Part shown: positions 48,123 through 55,398 of the stretch, piece after piece
How the letters are laid out: each line of letters begins with the position of its first letter
Numbering within the stretch: the first letter of the stretch is position 1
Assembly: GCF_008831265.1 (NCBI RefSeq)
Contig: NZ_VTTH01000008.1
Location: 1 to 64,000, forward strand
Direction of reading: 5' to 3'
Source of the DNA: Lacisediminimonas profundi
Lineage (GTDB): Bacteria > Pseudomonadota > Gammaproteobacteria > Burkholderiales > Burkholderiaceae_D
Length of the DNA stretch: 64,000 nucleotides
Made by a program: the position numbers and the translations under genes
The notes under the pieces: generated by a model
Told to the model about the DNA's origin: nothing
The model's database searches: none
What the model saw: only the letters and a program-made list of their open reading frames with translations

Positions 48123-48261
48123 TCCTTGCGAATGGTGAGGCTGCCGGGCCGCATTTTTCAGAAAGATCGGCTGGGGGGGGGCCTGGCGACCGGTTTGCCA
48201 CTGGATTTCGGCGGCGGTCGAGCGCCAAGTGGGCCGGCGGCGGGATCAAGGGGTGAATCAT
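48025..48261 (-). CDS. Short reading frame providing the likely true start of the interrupted gene
   Basis: ATG at 48261 follows GGAGACC (complement of 48266-48272) with good spacing. It encodes MIHPLIPPPAHLALDRRRNP and continues through the C9 run to a stop after 78 codons. After the run the translation becomes compositionally odd (many Cys, Arg, His), as expected of an out-of-frame tail. With eight instead of nine C it would continue as PQPIFLKNAARQ into the downstream frame. Confidence 0.45.
   Translation of the reverse strand: MIHPLIPPPAHLALDRRRNPVANRSPGPPPADLSEKCGPAASPFARSAEQAGREEAGQCCASRTCERSHHEHPVTEIR
48173..48181 (-). repeat. C9 homopolymer inside the interrupted gene (G9 on plus strand)
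   Basis: Nine consecutive G on the plus strand, the longest G/C run I saw in the window. It lies after 26 codons and two bases of the frame beginning at 48261. Such runs change length by slippage during replication, the classic basis of contingency genes. Confidence 0.9.
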
Positions 48262-48283
48262 TACAGGTCTCCATTCGGATCGA

Positions 48284-48448
48284 TTACTGCGGTGCCCGGC
48301 TTGTGATCGGGGGAACCGAAAATTCGGGCTCCCGGTCGAACAGATGCCGACATGGTTGCGCTTGTCGGCAGCGTCCAGGCTTCGGGGCAAGCTCAAGAGG
48401 TGGAGCAACGCCTCCCTCCGTCCAGGACATCCAGCCGTTGAATCCCAT
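48284..48448 (-). CDS. Possible small ORF between the orphan genes
   Basis: A 54-codon frame from ATG 48448 to TAA 48286 begins MGFNGWMSWTEGGVAPPLEL. There is no convincing ribosome site, and no family is recognised. It fills most of the 217-base gap between the first orphan gene and the frame at 48261, so it may be real, part of a decayed gene, or chance. Confidence 0.25.
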   Translation of the reverse strand: MGFNGWMSWTEGGVAPPLELAPKPGRCRQAQPCRHLFDREPEFSVPPITSRAPQ

Positions 48449-48478
48449 GGCGTCGCCGGTCTTGCCAGGGGCACTGGC

Positions 48479-49777
48479 TTACTGAAGTTTTTCCATGATT
48501 GCATCCAGCAGGCGCTTGATCTCTGCGGCGGGCACAACATTACGGTGCCTGACCTCGGCCTTCGCCACGTAGGCACGCATCTCTCCCGCGATCAGGGACG
48601 CTCCCCGTACATGGCCGGCGGTGAGCACTTCGGACAACTCCCTGGCAAAAGCTGCCGCAGCCTTGATGCCGATCTTCTCGCCCTTGAAGATATTGTGATG
48701 CCGCGCCGAAATGCCCAACACCTCGGCGCGCGAGACTTCGACATCCGGATGGATCGACAACTCGTCCTCCGCCTGGAGCGAAGCTTTTTTGCTCGCCTTG
48801 GCCGGGGCGGCTTGTCGTTTGCTTGAATCCGGCTTCCCCTCCAGCTGCCCGATCAGGTCATCTATTTCCTTGAGATCATCAGCGGCGGTCGACGGCCTGT
48901 TTCCCTTGGCGGCGATTATTTGGGGCTTTGACATGTGGCCAACCAGCGGGGCCAGCAGCTGGTCAATTTTCTGGCCCAGGGATTCCTGCCTGGAAGGCAA
49001 CATTGCCTCCAGTCCGTCGAGCTCGGCGTCAAGGTCCTGCCCGTCATTGTTGATCGAGGCGGTGGCGGAGTTCGTCGATCCTTGGGCAGCCACTGGTTGT
49101 TCGAGTTGATCCTCAAGTTCTTTCAACTCCCTGTCGAGTTCCGTAGTTTCCAGGTCGGCCTGGAGATGGTCGAGAGCAAGAAGGGCGTCAGCTTCGAGTT
49201 GGGCGACTTTTGCCTTGGTTTGCGGCGCGCTTGCCTTCCCGCTTGATCTGGGCATGCCTTTGGGCGCAGTGCTCGAGGATGGCGTCGTCCCCAGGCCTTT
49301 CAACGCTGCCTCCAGTTTGGCGTCCAGTTCGCTTCGCTTCGTATTTGCGGGGACCTGGTATGTCCTTTCCTGGGCCAGTTTCCCGGACGGAGCCCAGGAA
49401 ACGCGATTGCCTGCCTTTTTGTTGCTAGCTGGTGTCGCTTGTCCGGTGTTGTCAGTTGCATTTGGCATCGGCGATCGCACATTCCTTGGATCTGGTCCGG
49501 GAAAGCGAAACTTCAGGATTTCGCGTTTCTCAAGATTCGACTGGAAGTTCTCCTTGATCGCGTCCATGCGTGCCCGGGATTCTGCAGTGGGAACGCTCCC
49601 TGGATCATTCCTGCTTTCCTTGGTAATTGCATCTGACAAATCGAACTTGCTGGATTGCTGCAGGTTGCGTAGAAAAAGCACCCGGGTATTGTTGCCGGCA
49701 GCCGGCGATGGCGCATTCGGGGCGCTGGCGGGGCTTGGAACATGACCGGCCGAGGATGATATTTTGGGAGATCCCAT
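48479..49777 (-). CDS. Hypothetical Ser/Pro-rich protein with coiled coil, first gene of an orphan cluster
   Basis: A 432-residue protein that I do not recognise. Residues 1-40 are rich in Ser, Pro, Ala and Asn (MGSPKISSSAGHVPSPASAP), without a Sec signal. Disordered linkers alternate with acidic amphipathic helices, notably VAQLEADALLALDHLQADLE with ELDRELKELEDQLEQ near 205-245, and DLDAELDGLEAML. The last 75 residues look folded and basic (FKGEKIGIKAAAAFARELSEVL to EIKRLLDAIMEKLQ). GGAAGGAG is placed correctly for the ATG at 49777; an earlier ATG lacks one. A promoter-like sequence resembling a HrpL box lies about 95 bases upstream. The Ser/Pro-rich N-terminus and the lack of a Sec signal would suit a type III secreted protein, but this is inference. 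Confidence 0.65.
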   Translation of the reverse strand: MGSPKISSSAGHVPSPASAPNAPSPAAGNNTRVLFLRNLQQSSKFDLSDAITKESRNDPGSVPTAESRARMDAIKENFQSNLEKREILKFRFPGPDPRNVRSPMPNATDNTGQATPASNKKAGNRVSWAPSGKLAQERTYQVPANTKRSELDAKLEAALKGLGTTPSSSTAPKGMPRSSGKASAPQTKAKVAQLEADALLALDHLQADLETTELDRELKELEDQLEQPVAAQGSTNSATASINNDGQDLDAELDGLEAMLPSRQESLGQKIDQLLAPLVGHMSKPQIIAAKGNRPSTAADDLKEIDDLIGQLEGKPDSSKRQAAPAKASKKASLQAEDELSIHPDVEVSRAEVLGISARHHNIFKGEKIGIKAAAAFARELSEVLTAGHVRGASLIAGEMRAYVAKAEVRHRNVVPAAEIKRLLDAIMEKLQ

Positions 49778-49871
49778 TGCTTGTGCACTCCTTCCGCTTG
49801 TGGACCGATTACCTGGCAATCAAGGGGGTACTTTCCACGCCTGTCGCGTGACCGCGCCGCCGAATGGGCAA

Positions 49872-49899
49872 TGAGTAACATTTAACGAACTTTTGTTCC
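49872..49899 (-). promoter_or_regulatory. HrpL-box-like promoter before the orphan cluster
   Basis: On the minus strand GGAACA (49899-49894), a 15-base spacer, then TTACTCA (49878-49872). The HrpL ECF sigma consensus is GGAACC-N15/16-CCACNNA, so five of six and the ACTCA part agree, with CC replaced by TT. GTTCGTT also occurs twice here with a 19-base period, near but not equal to the TTCG-N16-TTCG hrpII/PIP box. Confidence 0.35.
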
Positions 49900-49921
49900 A
49901 TAAACGAACAGCGTGCCTTGC

Positions 49922-49950
49922 TTGGGCTCCCTCGACCCGCCCGGTATAAT
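49922..49950 (+). promoter_or_regulatory. uvrD promoter, leaderless arrangement
   Basis: TTGGGC (49922-49927) and a perfect TATAAT (49945-49950) are 17 bases apart. The expected transcription start, six to eight bases beyond, falls on or next to the uvrD ATG at 49957. Confidence 0.65.
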
Positions 49951-49956
49951 CCCAAG

Positions 49957-52260
49957 ATGCAAAACCTCCTCCTTGGCCTCAATCCAGAGCAACTCGCCGC
50001 CGTCACCCTCCCGCAGCAATCCGCGCTGATCCTGGCCGGCGCCGGCTCGGGCAAGACCCGCGTCCTGACCACCCGCATTGCATGGCTGATCCAGACCGGG
50101 CAGGTGTCGCCGGCTGGCGTTCTGGCCGTGACGTTCACCAACAAAGCGGCCAAGGAAATGATGTCGCGGCTGTCGGCCATGCTGCCGATCAACACCCGCG
50201 GCATGTGGATTGGCACCTTCCACGGCATTTGCAACCGGCTGCTGCGCGCGCACTACCGCGACGCGGCGCTGCCGCAGACTTTCCAGATCCTCGACAGCCA
50301 GGACCAGTTGTCCGCCATCAAGCGCTTGCTGAAGTCGCTCAACGTCGATGACGAGAAATACCCGCCGCGCAACCTGATGTACTTCATCAACAGCGCCAAG
50401 GACCAGGGACTGCGTGCCCGAGACGTCGAGGCCAATGACGAGTACAACCGGCGCTTCGTTGAACTGTACGAAGCCTATGACCAGCAGTGCCAGCGCGAAG
50501 GCGTGGTGGATTTCGCCGAACTGCTGCTGCGCACCTACGAGCTGCTGTCACGCAACCAGCCGTTGAGGGAGCATTACCAGGCCCGTTTCCGCCACATCCT
50601 GGTGGACGAGTTCCAGGACACCAACGACCTTCAATACAAATGGCTGAAGCTGATGGCCGGTGAGCACAACGCTGTGTTCGCGGTTGGTGACGATGACCAG
50701 AGCATTTATGCTTTCCGTGGCGCCAATGTCGGCAACATGTCCGCCTTCGAACGCGAGTTCCGGGTCGAGAACCTGATCAAGCTGGAACAGAATTATCGTT
50801 CGCACGGACATATCCTCGACTCGGCCAACCTGCTGATCGCCAACAACAGCAAGCGGCTCGGCAAGAACCTGCGCACTGACGCCGGGCATGGCGAACAGGT
50901 GAGGGTATTCGAGGCCACCAGCGACCTGCAGGAAGCGCAGTGGATAGTCGAGCAGGCCAAGAGCCTGATCGGCGAGGGCGCCGCGCGCAGCGAGATCGCG
51001 ATCCTGTACCGGTCGAATGCACAGTCGCGGGTGCTGGAACATGCGCTGTTCAGCGCCGGCATGCCTTACCGCGTCTACGGCGGGCAGCGCTTCTTTGAAC
51101 GCGCCGAGGTCAAGCACGCGATCGCCTACCTGCAGCTGATGGACAATCCGGGTAACGATTCGGCCTTCCTGCGCGTCGTGAATTTTCCCACCCGCGGCAT
51201 CGGCGCCAAGTCGATCGAGCACCTGCAGGATGCTGCACGCCAGTACGGCATCTCCCTGTATGCAGCGGTTCCTCATGTGGCCGGCAAGGCCGGCAGTTCG
51301 CTCGGCGCTTTCATCAAGTTGATCGAGGGTGCGCGCTTCGAGACGCAGCGCCTGCCGCTGCCGGAAACGGTCCAGGTGGTGCTCGAGATGAGCGGCTTGC
51401 TGGACCATTACCGGAACGAGAAGGAGGGCGCCGACCGGATCGAGAACCTGGAACAGCTGGTCAGCGCGGCCACGCTGTTCATTTCCGAGGAAGGCTTCGC
51501 GACCGATGCGCCGGCCCTGCTTGGCCCGGCCGTCAGCGTGCCAGCCGGACCGGCACTGGTGCAGGGCGACGGAACCGAAGTGATCGATGCGGATGCGCCG
51601 CTGGCGACCATCCTGTCGCCGCTGTCGGCGTTCCTGTCGCATGCGTCGCTGGAAGGCGGCGACAACCAGGCCCAGGCCGGGCAGGATGCGCTGCAACTGA
51701 TGACGGTGCATTCGTCCAAGGGACTGGAATTCGACGCAGTGTTCATCACCGGACTGGAAGAGGGCCTGTTCCCGCATGAGAACAGCGCGCAGGAGCAGGG
51801 CGGTCTCGAAGAAGAGCGGCGGCTGATGTACGTGGCCATCACCCGCGCGCGGCGGCGGCTGTTCATCAGCTTCGCCCAGACCCGCATGCTGCACGGGCAA
51901 ACCCGCTACAACGTGAAATCCCGCTTCCTGGCCGAGTTGCCGGAGGAGGCGGTCAAATGGCTGTCGCCGAGGGTGCAGCAACAGCCGCACTGGTTTGCCC
52001 GGTCCGGGGCCGGCGCCAGTGCCTGGGCCGACGAGCCGCAAAACGGAGCCAATGCGATTGCGCAGAACATCAGCAGCAAGCGGGACGTCGGCTGGCGCGC
52101 TGGCGAGACCGTTTATCACGCCAAGTTCGGCGAGGGGGTGATCGTGCAGATAGAGGGCGGCGGAACGAATGCGCGGGCCAGCATCAATTTCGGCCGGCAT
52201 GGGATGAAGTTGCTCGACCTGTCGATTGCGAAGCTGGACAGGACGCCGCTGGTGTCGTAG
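49957..52260 (+). CDS. uvrD: ATP-dependent DNA helicase UvrD/PcrA type
   Basis: A 767-residue superfamily 1A 3'-5' helicase for excision and mismatch repair. Motif I is LAGAGSGKTRVLTTR near residues 26-40, motif II DEFQDTND, motif III GDDDQSIYAFRGA, motif IV YRSNAQSR, motif V TVHSSKGLEFDAVF and motif VI EERRLMYVAITRARRRL. The C-terminal Tudor-like RNA polymerase-binding part (GETVYHAKFGEGVIVQIEGGG) supports UvrD/PcrA rather than Rep. There is no ribosome site before the ATG, in line with a leaderless mRNA. Confidence 0.95.
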   Translation: MQNLLLGLNPEQLAAVTLPQQSALILAGAGSGKTRVLTTRIAWLIQTGQVSPAGVLAVTFTNKAAKEMMSRLSAMLPINTRGMWIGTFHGICNRLLRAHYRDAALPQTFQILDSQDQLSAIKRLLKSLNVDDEKYPPRNLMYFINSAKDQGLRARDVEANDEYNRRFVELYEAYDQQCQREGVVDFAELLLRTYELLSRNQPLREHYQARFRHILVDEFQDTNDLQYKWLKLMAGEHNAVFAVGDDDQSIYAFRGANVGNMSAFEREFRVENLIKLEQNYRSHGHILDSANLLIANNSKRLGKNLRTDAGHGEQVRVFEATSDLQEAQWIVEQAKSLIGEGAARSEIAILYRSNAQSRVLEHALFSAGMPYRVYGGQRFFERAEVKHAIAYLQLMDNPGNDSAFLRVVNFPTRGIGAKSIEHLQDAARQYGISLYAAVPHVAGKAGSSLGAFIKLIEGARFETQRLPLPETVQVVLEMSGLLDHYRNEKEGADRIENLEQLVSAATLFISEEGFATDAPALLGPAVSVPAGPALVQGDGTEVIDADAPLATILSPLSAFLSHASLEGGDNQAQAGQDALQLMTVHSSKGLEFDAVFITGLEEGLFPHENSAQEQGGLEEERRLMYVAITRARRRLFISFAQTRMLHGQTRYNVKSRFLAELPEEAVKWLSPRVQQQPHWFARSGAGASAWADEPQNGANAIAQNISSKRDVGWRAGETVYHAKFGEGVIVQIEGGGTNARASINFGRHGMKLLDLSIAKLDRTPLVS

Positions 52261-52293
52261 CCCGGCTCGGTATCGGGACGGGCGGCCTGCGGT

Positions 52294-53076
52294 TCAAGCT
52301 GCCGCAGGCATCGCCGGAATCCGTTCCCGGCCGAACACATGCGTGTACGTCGGATAGAACGAGCAATACATGACCACCGTCAGCAGGATGGACAGCGGCA
52401 GCAGCACCACCACGGTGACGATGGGCTGGCCGATGATCAGCGCCAGCAATGAGCTGAACAATACCGGCAGCACGACACCCACCAGGATCCACGCCAGCGC
52501 ATAGACCAGGAAGGCGCGGCCAGCACGCAGCACAGCGAAGAAGCTGTAGAACACCGCCTTGGCCACGCCCATGTCGTGCCAGGCGACCAGTGGCGCCGCA
52601 TACCAGAAGGCCATGGCCGCCGGTGTGTACAGCAGGCCGGCGACCAGCATGCCGGACATCATGTCCGATTCCTGTATGGTTTTTGCATCCGCCGGCGTTC
52701 GGCCGGCCATCATGCTGAGGAAGGTGCCGCCATCGACCAGGCTGGAGGCGGCCACGGCCATCGATGCCAGCACCACATACAGCAGGCCCAGCATCAGCAG
52801 CCGGCGCAAGGCTGGCGAGCGGAAACCGATCGCCAGCAGCTTGGGGGTGACGCGGCGCCCGGATTCCACATTGGCGCAAGCCTGCATGAATGCAATCGAA
52901 AACACGGGAATCAGCATCAGCGGCAGCACTTGCCCAAGCAAGGGCACCACGCCGACCAGCAGCATCAGCATCATGTAACTGAGGAACAGCGTGGACATTT
53001 CAGCTGGCTGGCGGCGGAACAGGGCAAAGCCTTCCTTGATCCAGAGCCAGCCGGTACGCGCCGGGATTTTTTCCAT
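52294..53076 (-). CDS. BPSS1780-family integral membrane protein
   Basis: A 260-residue membrane protein of the family named after Burkholderia BPSS1780, function unknown. Six or so hydrophobic segments are visible, for example FLSYMMLMLLVGVVPLLGQVLPLMLIPVF, LLMLGLLYVVLASMAVAAS, FLVYALAWILVGVVLPVLFSSLL and VVVLLPLSILLTVVMYCSF. The N-terminus RTGWLWIKEGFALFRRQP is the most conserved family part. It is 24 bases downstream of thrB, so they probably share an mRNA, and it converges with uvrD. Confidence 0.85.
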   Translation of the reverse strand: MEKIPARTGWLWIKEGFALFRRQPAEMSTLFLSYMMLMLLVGVVPLLGQVLPLMLIPVFSIAFMQACANVESGRRVTPKLLAIGFRSPALRRLLMLGLLYVVLASMAVAASSLVDGGTFLSMMAGRTPADAKTIQESDMMSGMLVAGLLYTPAAMAFWYAAPLVAWHDMGVAKAVFYSFFAVLRAGRAFLVYALAWILVGVVLPVLFSSLLALIIGQPIVTVVVLLPLSILLTVVMYCSFYPTYTHVFGRERIPAMPAAA

Positions 53077-53100
53077 TTGCCTGTAGTGCCGGGAACCGGC

Positions 53101-54057
53101 TTAGTAGAGTGGCGGTGCCGCGTGCGCGATGCGCTCCCGCAGTATCCGTTCGAAATGTGATGGGTCGTGCGGCGTCAGCAGTTCGGCGTCGCGCGGCAGG
53201 TGCAGGTCGTACAAGCGCGACAGCCAGAAGCGCAGCGCGGCGGCGCGCAGCAGCGGCTGCCAGGCAGTGTGTTCATCTGCGGTGAACGGCCGTACCTTAT
53301 GGTAAGACTCGAGCATGGCTCGCACACGGCCTGCATCGAGCGTGCCGTCGTCGAGATCGATGCACCAGTCGTTGACGGTCACCGCGACATCGAACAGCCA
53401 ACTGTCACATCCGGCGAAATAGAAGTCGAAAAATCCGGTCAGGCGTTCGCCATCGAACATTACGTTATTGCGGAACAGGTCGGCGTGTATCGGCCCGCGC
53501 GGCAGGTGATGGCTGGCAGGTGTCGCGGCAAAACTTTCCTGAAAGTGCATTTCCGCCCGCAACAGGTGCTGGTTGCTGTCGTCCAGGAAGGGCAGCACGA
53601 CCGGGGTGGTTTCATTCCACCAGTCGATTCCGCGCAGGTTCGGTTGCTGCATGGGAAAGTCGCGCGCTGCCAGGTGCATCCGCGCCAGCATGTCGCCGAC
53701 GGCGGCGCAATGGACCGGGCCGGGGGCCATCTGGTGGCTTCCTTCCAGCTTCGTCACCAGCGAAGCCGGCTTGCCGTGCAGCGGCGTGATCAGCGCGCCG
53801 GCGCGGCTGGCGATCGGCGCCGGCACCAGAACGCCCCGTTCGGCCAGGTGGCGCATCAGGTTCAGGTAGAACGGCAACTGCTCGAAAGTCAGCTTCTCAA
53901 AGATGGTCAGCACGTATTCGCCGGTGCTGGTGGTGGCGAAGAAATTGCTGTTTTCTATGCCGGAAGCGATGCCCTTGATGGCGAGCGCTTCCCCGATCGG
54001 GAATTGCGCCGCCCAGGCGCGGAAATCATCGAGTGTGACGGGAGTGAAGACAGCCAT
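53101..54057 (-). CDS. thrB: Homoserine kinase (ThrB2, choline-kinase-like fold)
   Basis: A 318-residue kinase making O-phosphohomoserine for threonine synthesis, of the APH/choline-kinase-like type used in Pseudomonas and Burkholderiales rather than the GHMP type of E. coli. [38 protein letters not shown] is the typical start, and the catalytic loop [31 protein letters not shown] with HADLFRNN and DF is intact. The start at 54057 matches the family N-terminus. Confidence 0.93.
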   Translation of the reverse strand: MAVFTPVTLDDFRAWAAQFPIGEALAIKGIASGIENSNFFATTSTGEYVLTIFEKLTFEQLPFYLNLMRHLAERGVLVPAPIASRAGALITPLHGKPASLVTKLEGSHQMAPGPVHCAAVGDMLARMHLAARDFPMQQPNLRGIDWWNETTPVVLPFLDDSNQHLLRAEMHFQESFAATPASHHLPRGPIHADLFRNNVMFDGERLTGFFDFYFAGCDSWLFDVAVTVNDWCIDLDDGTLDAGRVRAMLESYHKVRPFTADEHTAWQPLLRAAALRFWLSRLYDLHLPRDAELLTPHDPSHFERILRERIAHAAPPLY

Positions 54058-54098
54058 GTATGGAAGCAGCGGATCTGGATCGGATGCGGGCCGGCTTT

Positions 54099-54539
54099 TC
54101 AGCGAGCCGCTGGTGCTGGCGGTGCTGGAGCTGCGGCTGGCGGCGGCGCAGGGACTGCTGCCGCGGCTTCGCCACGGGCATCCTTTTGCCGGTCGGCACT
54201 GAACTCCATTATTTGCCACTGCGCTGGCCGGTTGCTGGTGCTCTGCACGTCGCCGGGCTGGGCGCTGCCCTTGGGCGCGTTGGGCGTTACGTAATAAGTG
54301 CTGCCGCCACTCGTCACGCGTACCGAGGTCACACGGCCATTTTCGCGCGTTTCCTGGATCTGTTGCTCGGAAGACTTGCCTGGAATGGTGATCGCAGGGG
54401 CGTCGCCTTCCTCCAGCTTTTCAAGCCGTGGTGGCGGCGGCGTGTCGGCCCGCGACTGGGCCATGGCGGCGTTGGCGGCAAGGATGCCGCAGCCGGTAAT
54501 CAGGGCGATCGCAATTGATCGGGCGCGCAGGGTATGCAT
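54099..54539 (-). CDS. DUF2782 domain periplasmic protein
   Basis: A 146-residue secreted protein. The signal peptide is [28 protein letters not shown]. The DUF2782 core is [21 protein letters not shown] with [17 protein letters not shown]. The C-terminus is a Pro/Ala tract ([19 protein letters not shown]) coded by a GC-rich repetitive stretch. The family lies next to thrB and polA in many betaproteobacteria and has no known function. The ATG at 54539 is chosen for the signal peptide. Confidence 0.85.
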   Translation of the reverse strand: MHTLRARSIAIALITGCGILAANAAMAQSRADTPPPPRLEKLEEGDAPAITIPGKSSEQQIQETRENGRVTSVRVTSGGSTYYVTPNAPKGSAQPGDVQSTSNRPAQWQIMEFSADRQKDARGEAAAAVPAPPPAAAPAPPAPAAR

Positions 54540-54660
54540 GGATATTTGCCGGAAACGGAATGCCACGCGAGCGGGGGCTGCGCGACATTCTCGGGTCAAT
54601 GTGACAAACCGGATTGTAACGCAGCCCGCAGCGCGCTCCCTGCGGCGGCTGGCAAAAACA

Positions 54661-55398
54661 TTACAAAAAGCTGCTGCTCGGATGTTCCGTTTCGGACGGG
54701 ACGATATCGCGCTCCTCGTAAAAGGCATAAATTGCATTGACCACGTTGATCGGCTCGTCGATCAGCTGGACCAGTTCGAGGTCCTGCATTTCGATCGTGT
54801 CGTTGCCGACCATCTGTTCCTTCATCCAGTCGAGCAGTCCCTGCCAGAACCGGGTACCGACCAGGATGACGGGAATGCGGCGCGTCTTGCCGGTCTGGAT
54901 CAGCGTCATCACCTCGGTCACTTCGTCGAGCGTGCCAAAACCGCCCGGCAGGATCACATAAGCATCCGCATATCTGACGAAAGCTACCTTGCGCGCAAAA
55001 AAGTGGCGGAAGTTGATGGAAATGTTCTGCCACGCATTGTTGTGCTGCTCGCGCGGTAGTTCGATGTTCAGTCCCACCGACGGCGAGTTTCCTTCGTATG
55101 CGCCCTTGTTCGCTGCTTCCATGATGCCGGGGCCGCCGCCCGAGATCACCGCAAAGCCGTCATCGGACAGGCGGCGGGCAATTTCCAGTGCGGTCTGATA
55201 GTAGGGGGATGCCGGTCCCATGCGGGCGGAGCCGAAGATGGAGACCGCCGGCCGCAGCTCCGAGAGACGTTCGGCCGAGTCGATAAACTCTGCCATAATC
55301 GTGAACATTTGCCACGACTCGTTGGCCTTCTTCGAGGTAGCTTTCTCGGGGTTGCTCAGATGCCGCAACGACGGCACCTTCTTTCTGCTGATTTCCAT
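54661..55398 (-). CDS. LOG-family (TIGR00730) Rossmann-fold protein
   Basis: A 245-residue nucleotide 5'-monophosphate phosphoribohydrolase-like protein. FAVISGGGPGIMEAANKGAYEG and LPGGFGTLDEVTEV are the two hallmark motifs, with catalytic Arg and Glu. Relatives release adenine or cytokinin bases from nucleotides, and others act in nucleotide salvage. The conserved N-terminal portion (KVPSLRHL ... ESWQMFTIMAEFIDSAERLSEL) supports the start at 55398, although this ATG shares the CATG with the polA start on the other strand. A start at Met-31 cannot be excluded. Confidence 0.9.
   Translation of the reverse strand: MEISRKKVPSLRHLSNPEKATSKKANESWQMFTIMAEFIDSAERLSELRPAVSIFGSARMGPASPYYQTALEIARRLSDDGFAVISGGGPGIMEAANKGAYEGNSPSVGLNIELPREQHNNAWQNISINFRHFFARKVAFVRYADAYVILPGGFGTLDEVTEVMTLIQTGKTRRIPVILVGTRFWQGLLDWMKEQMVGNDTIEMQDLELVQLIDEPINVVNAIYAFYEERDIVPSETEHPSSSFL

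Noticed and set aside
49886-49908. TTCG-N15-TTCG as a PIP/hrpII box
   Set aside because: The spacing is one base short of the required N16, and the orientation overlaps the better HrpL-like match; kept only as a remark.
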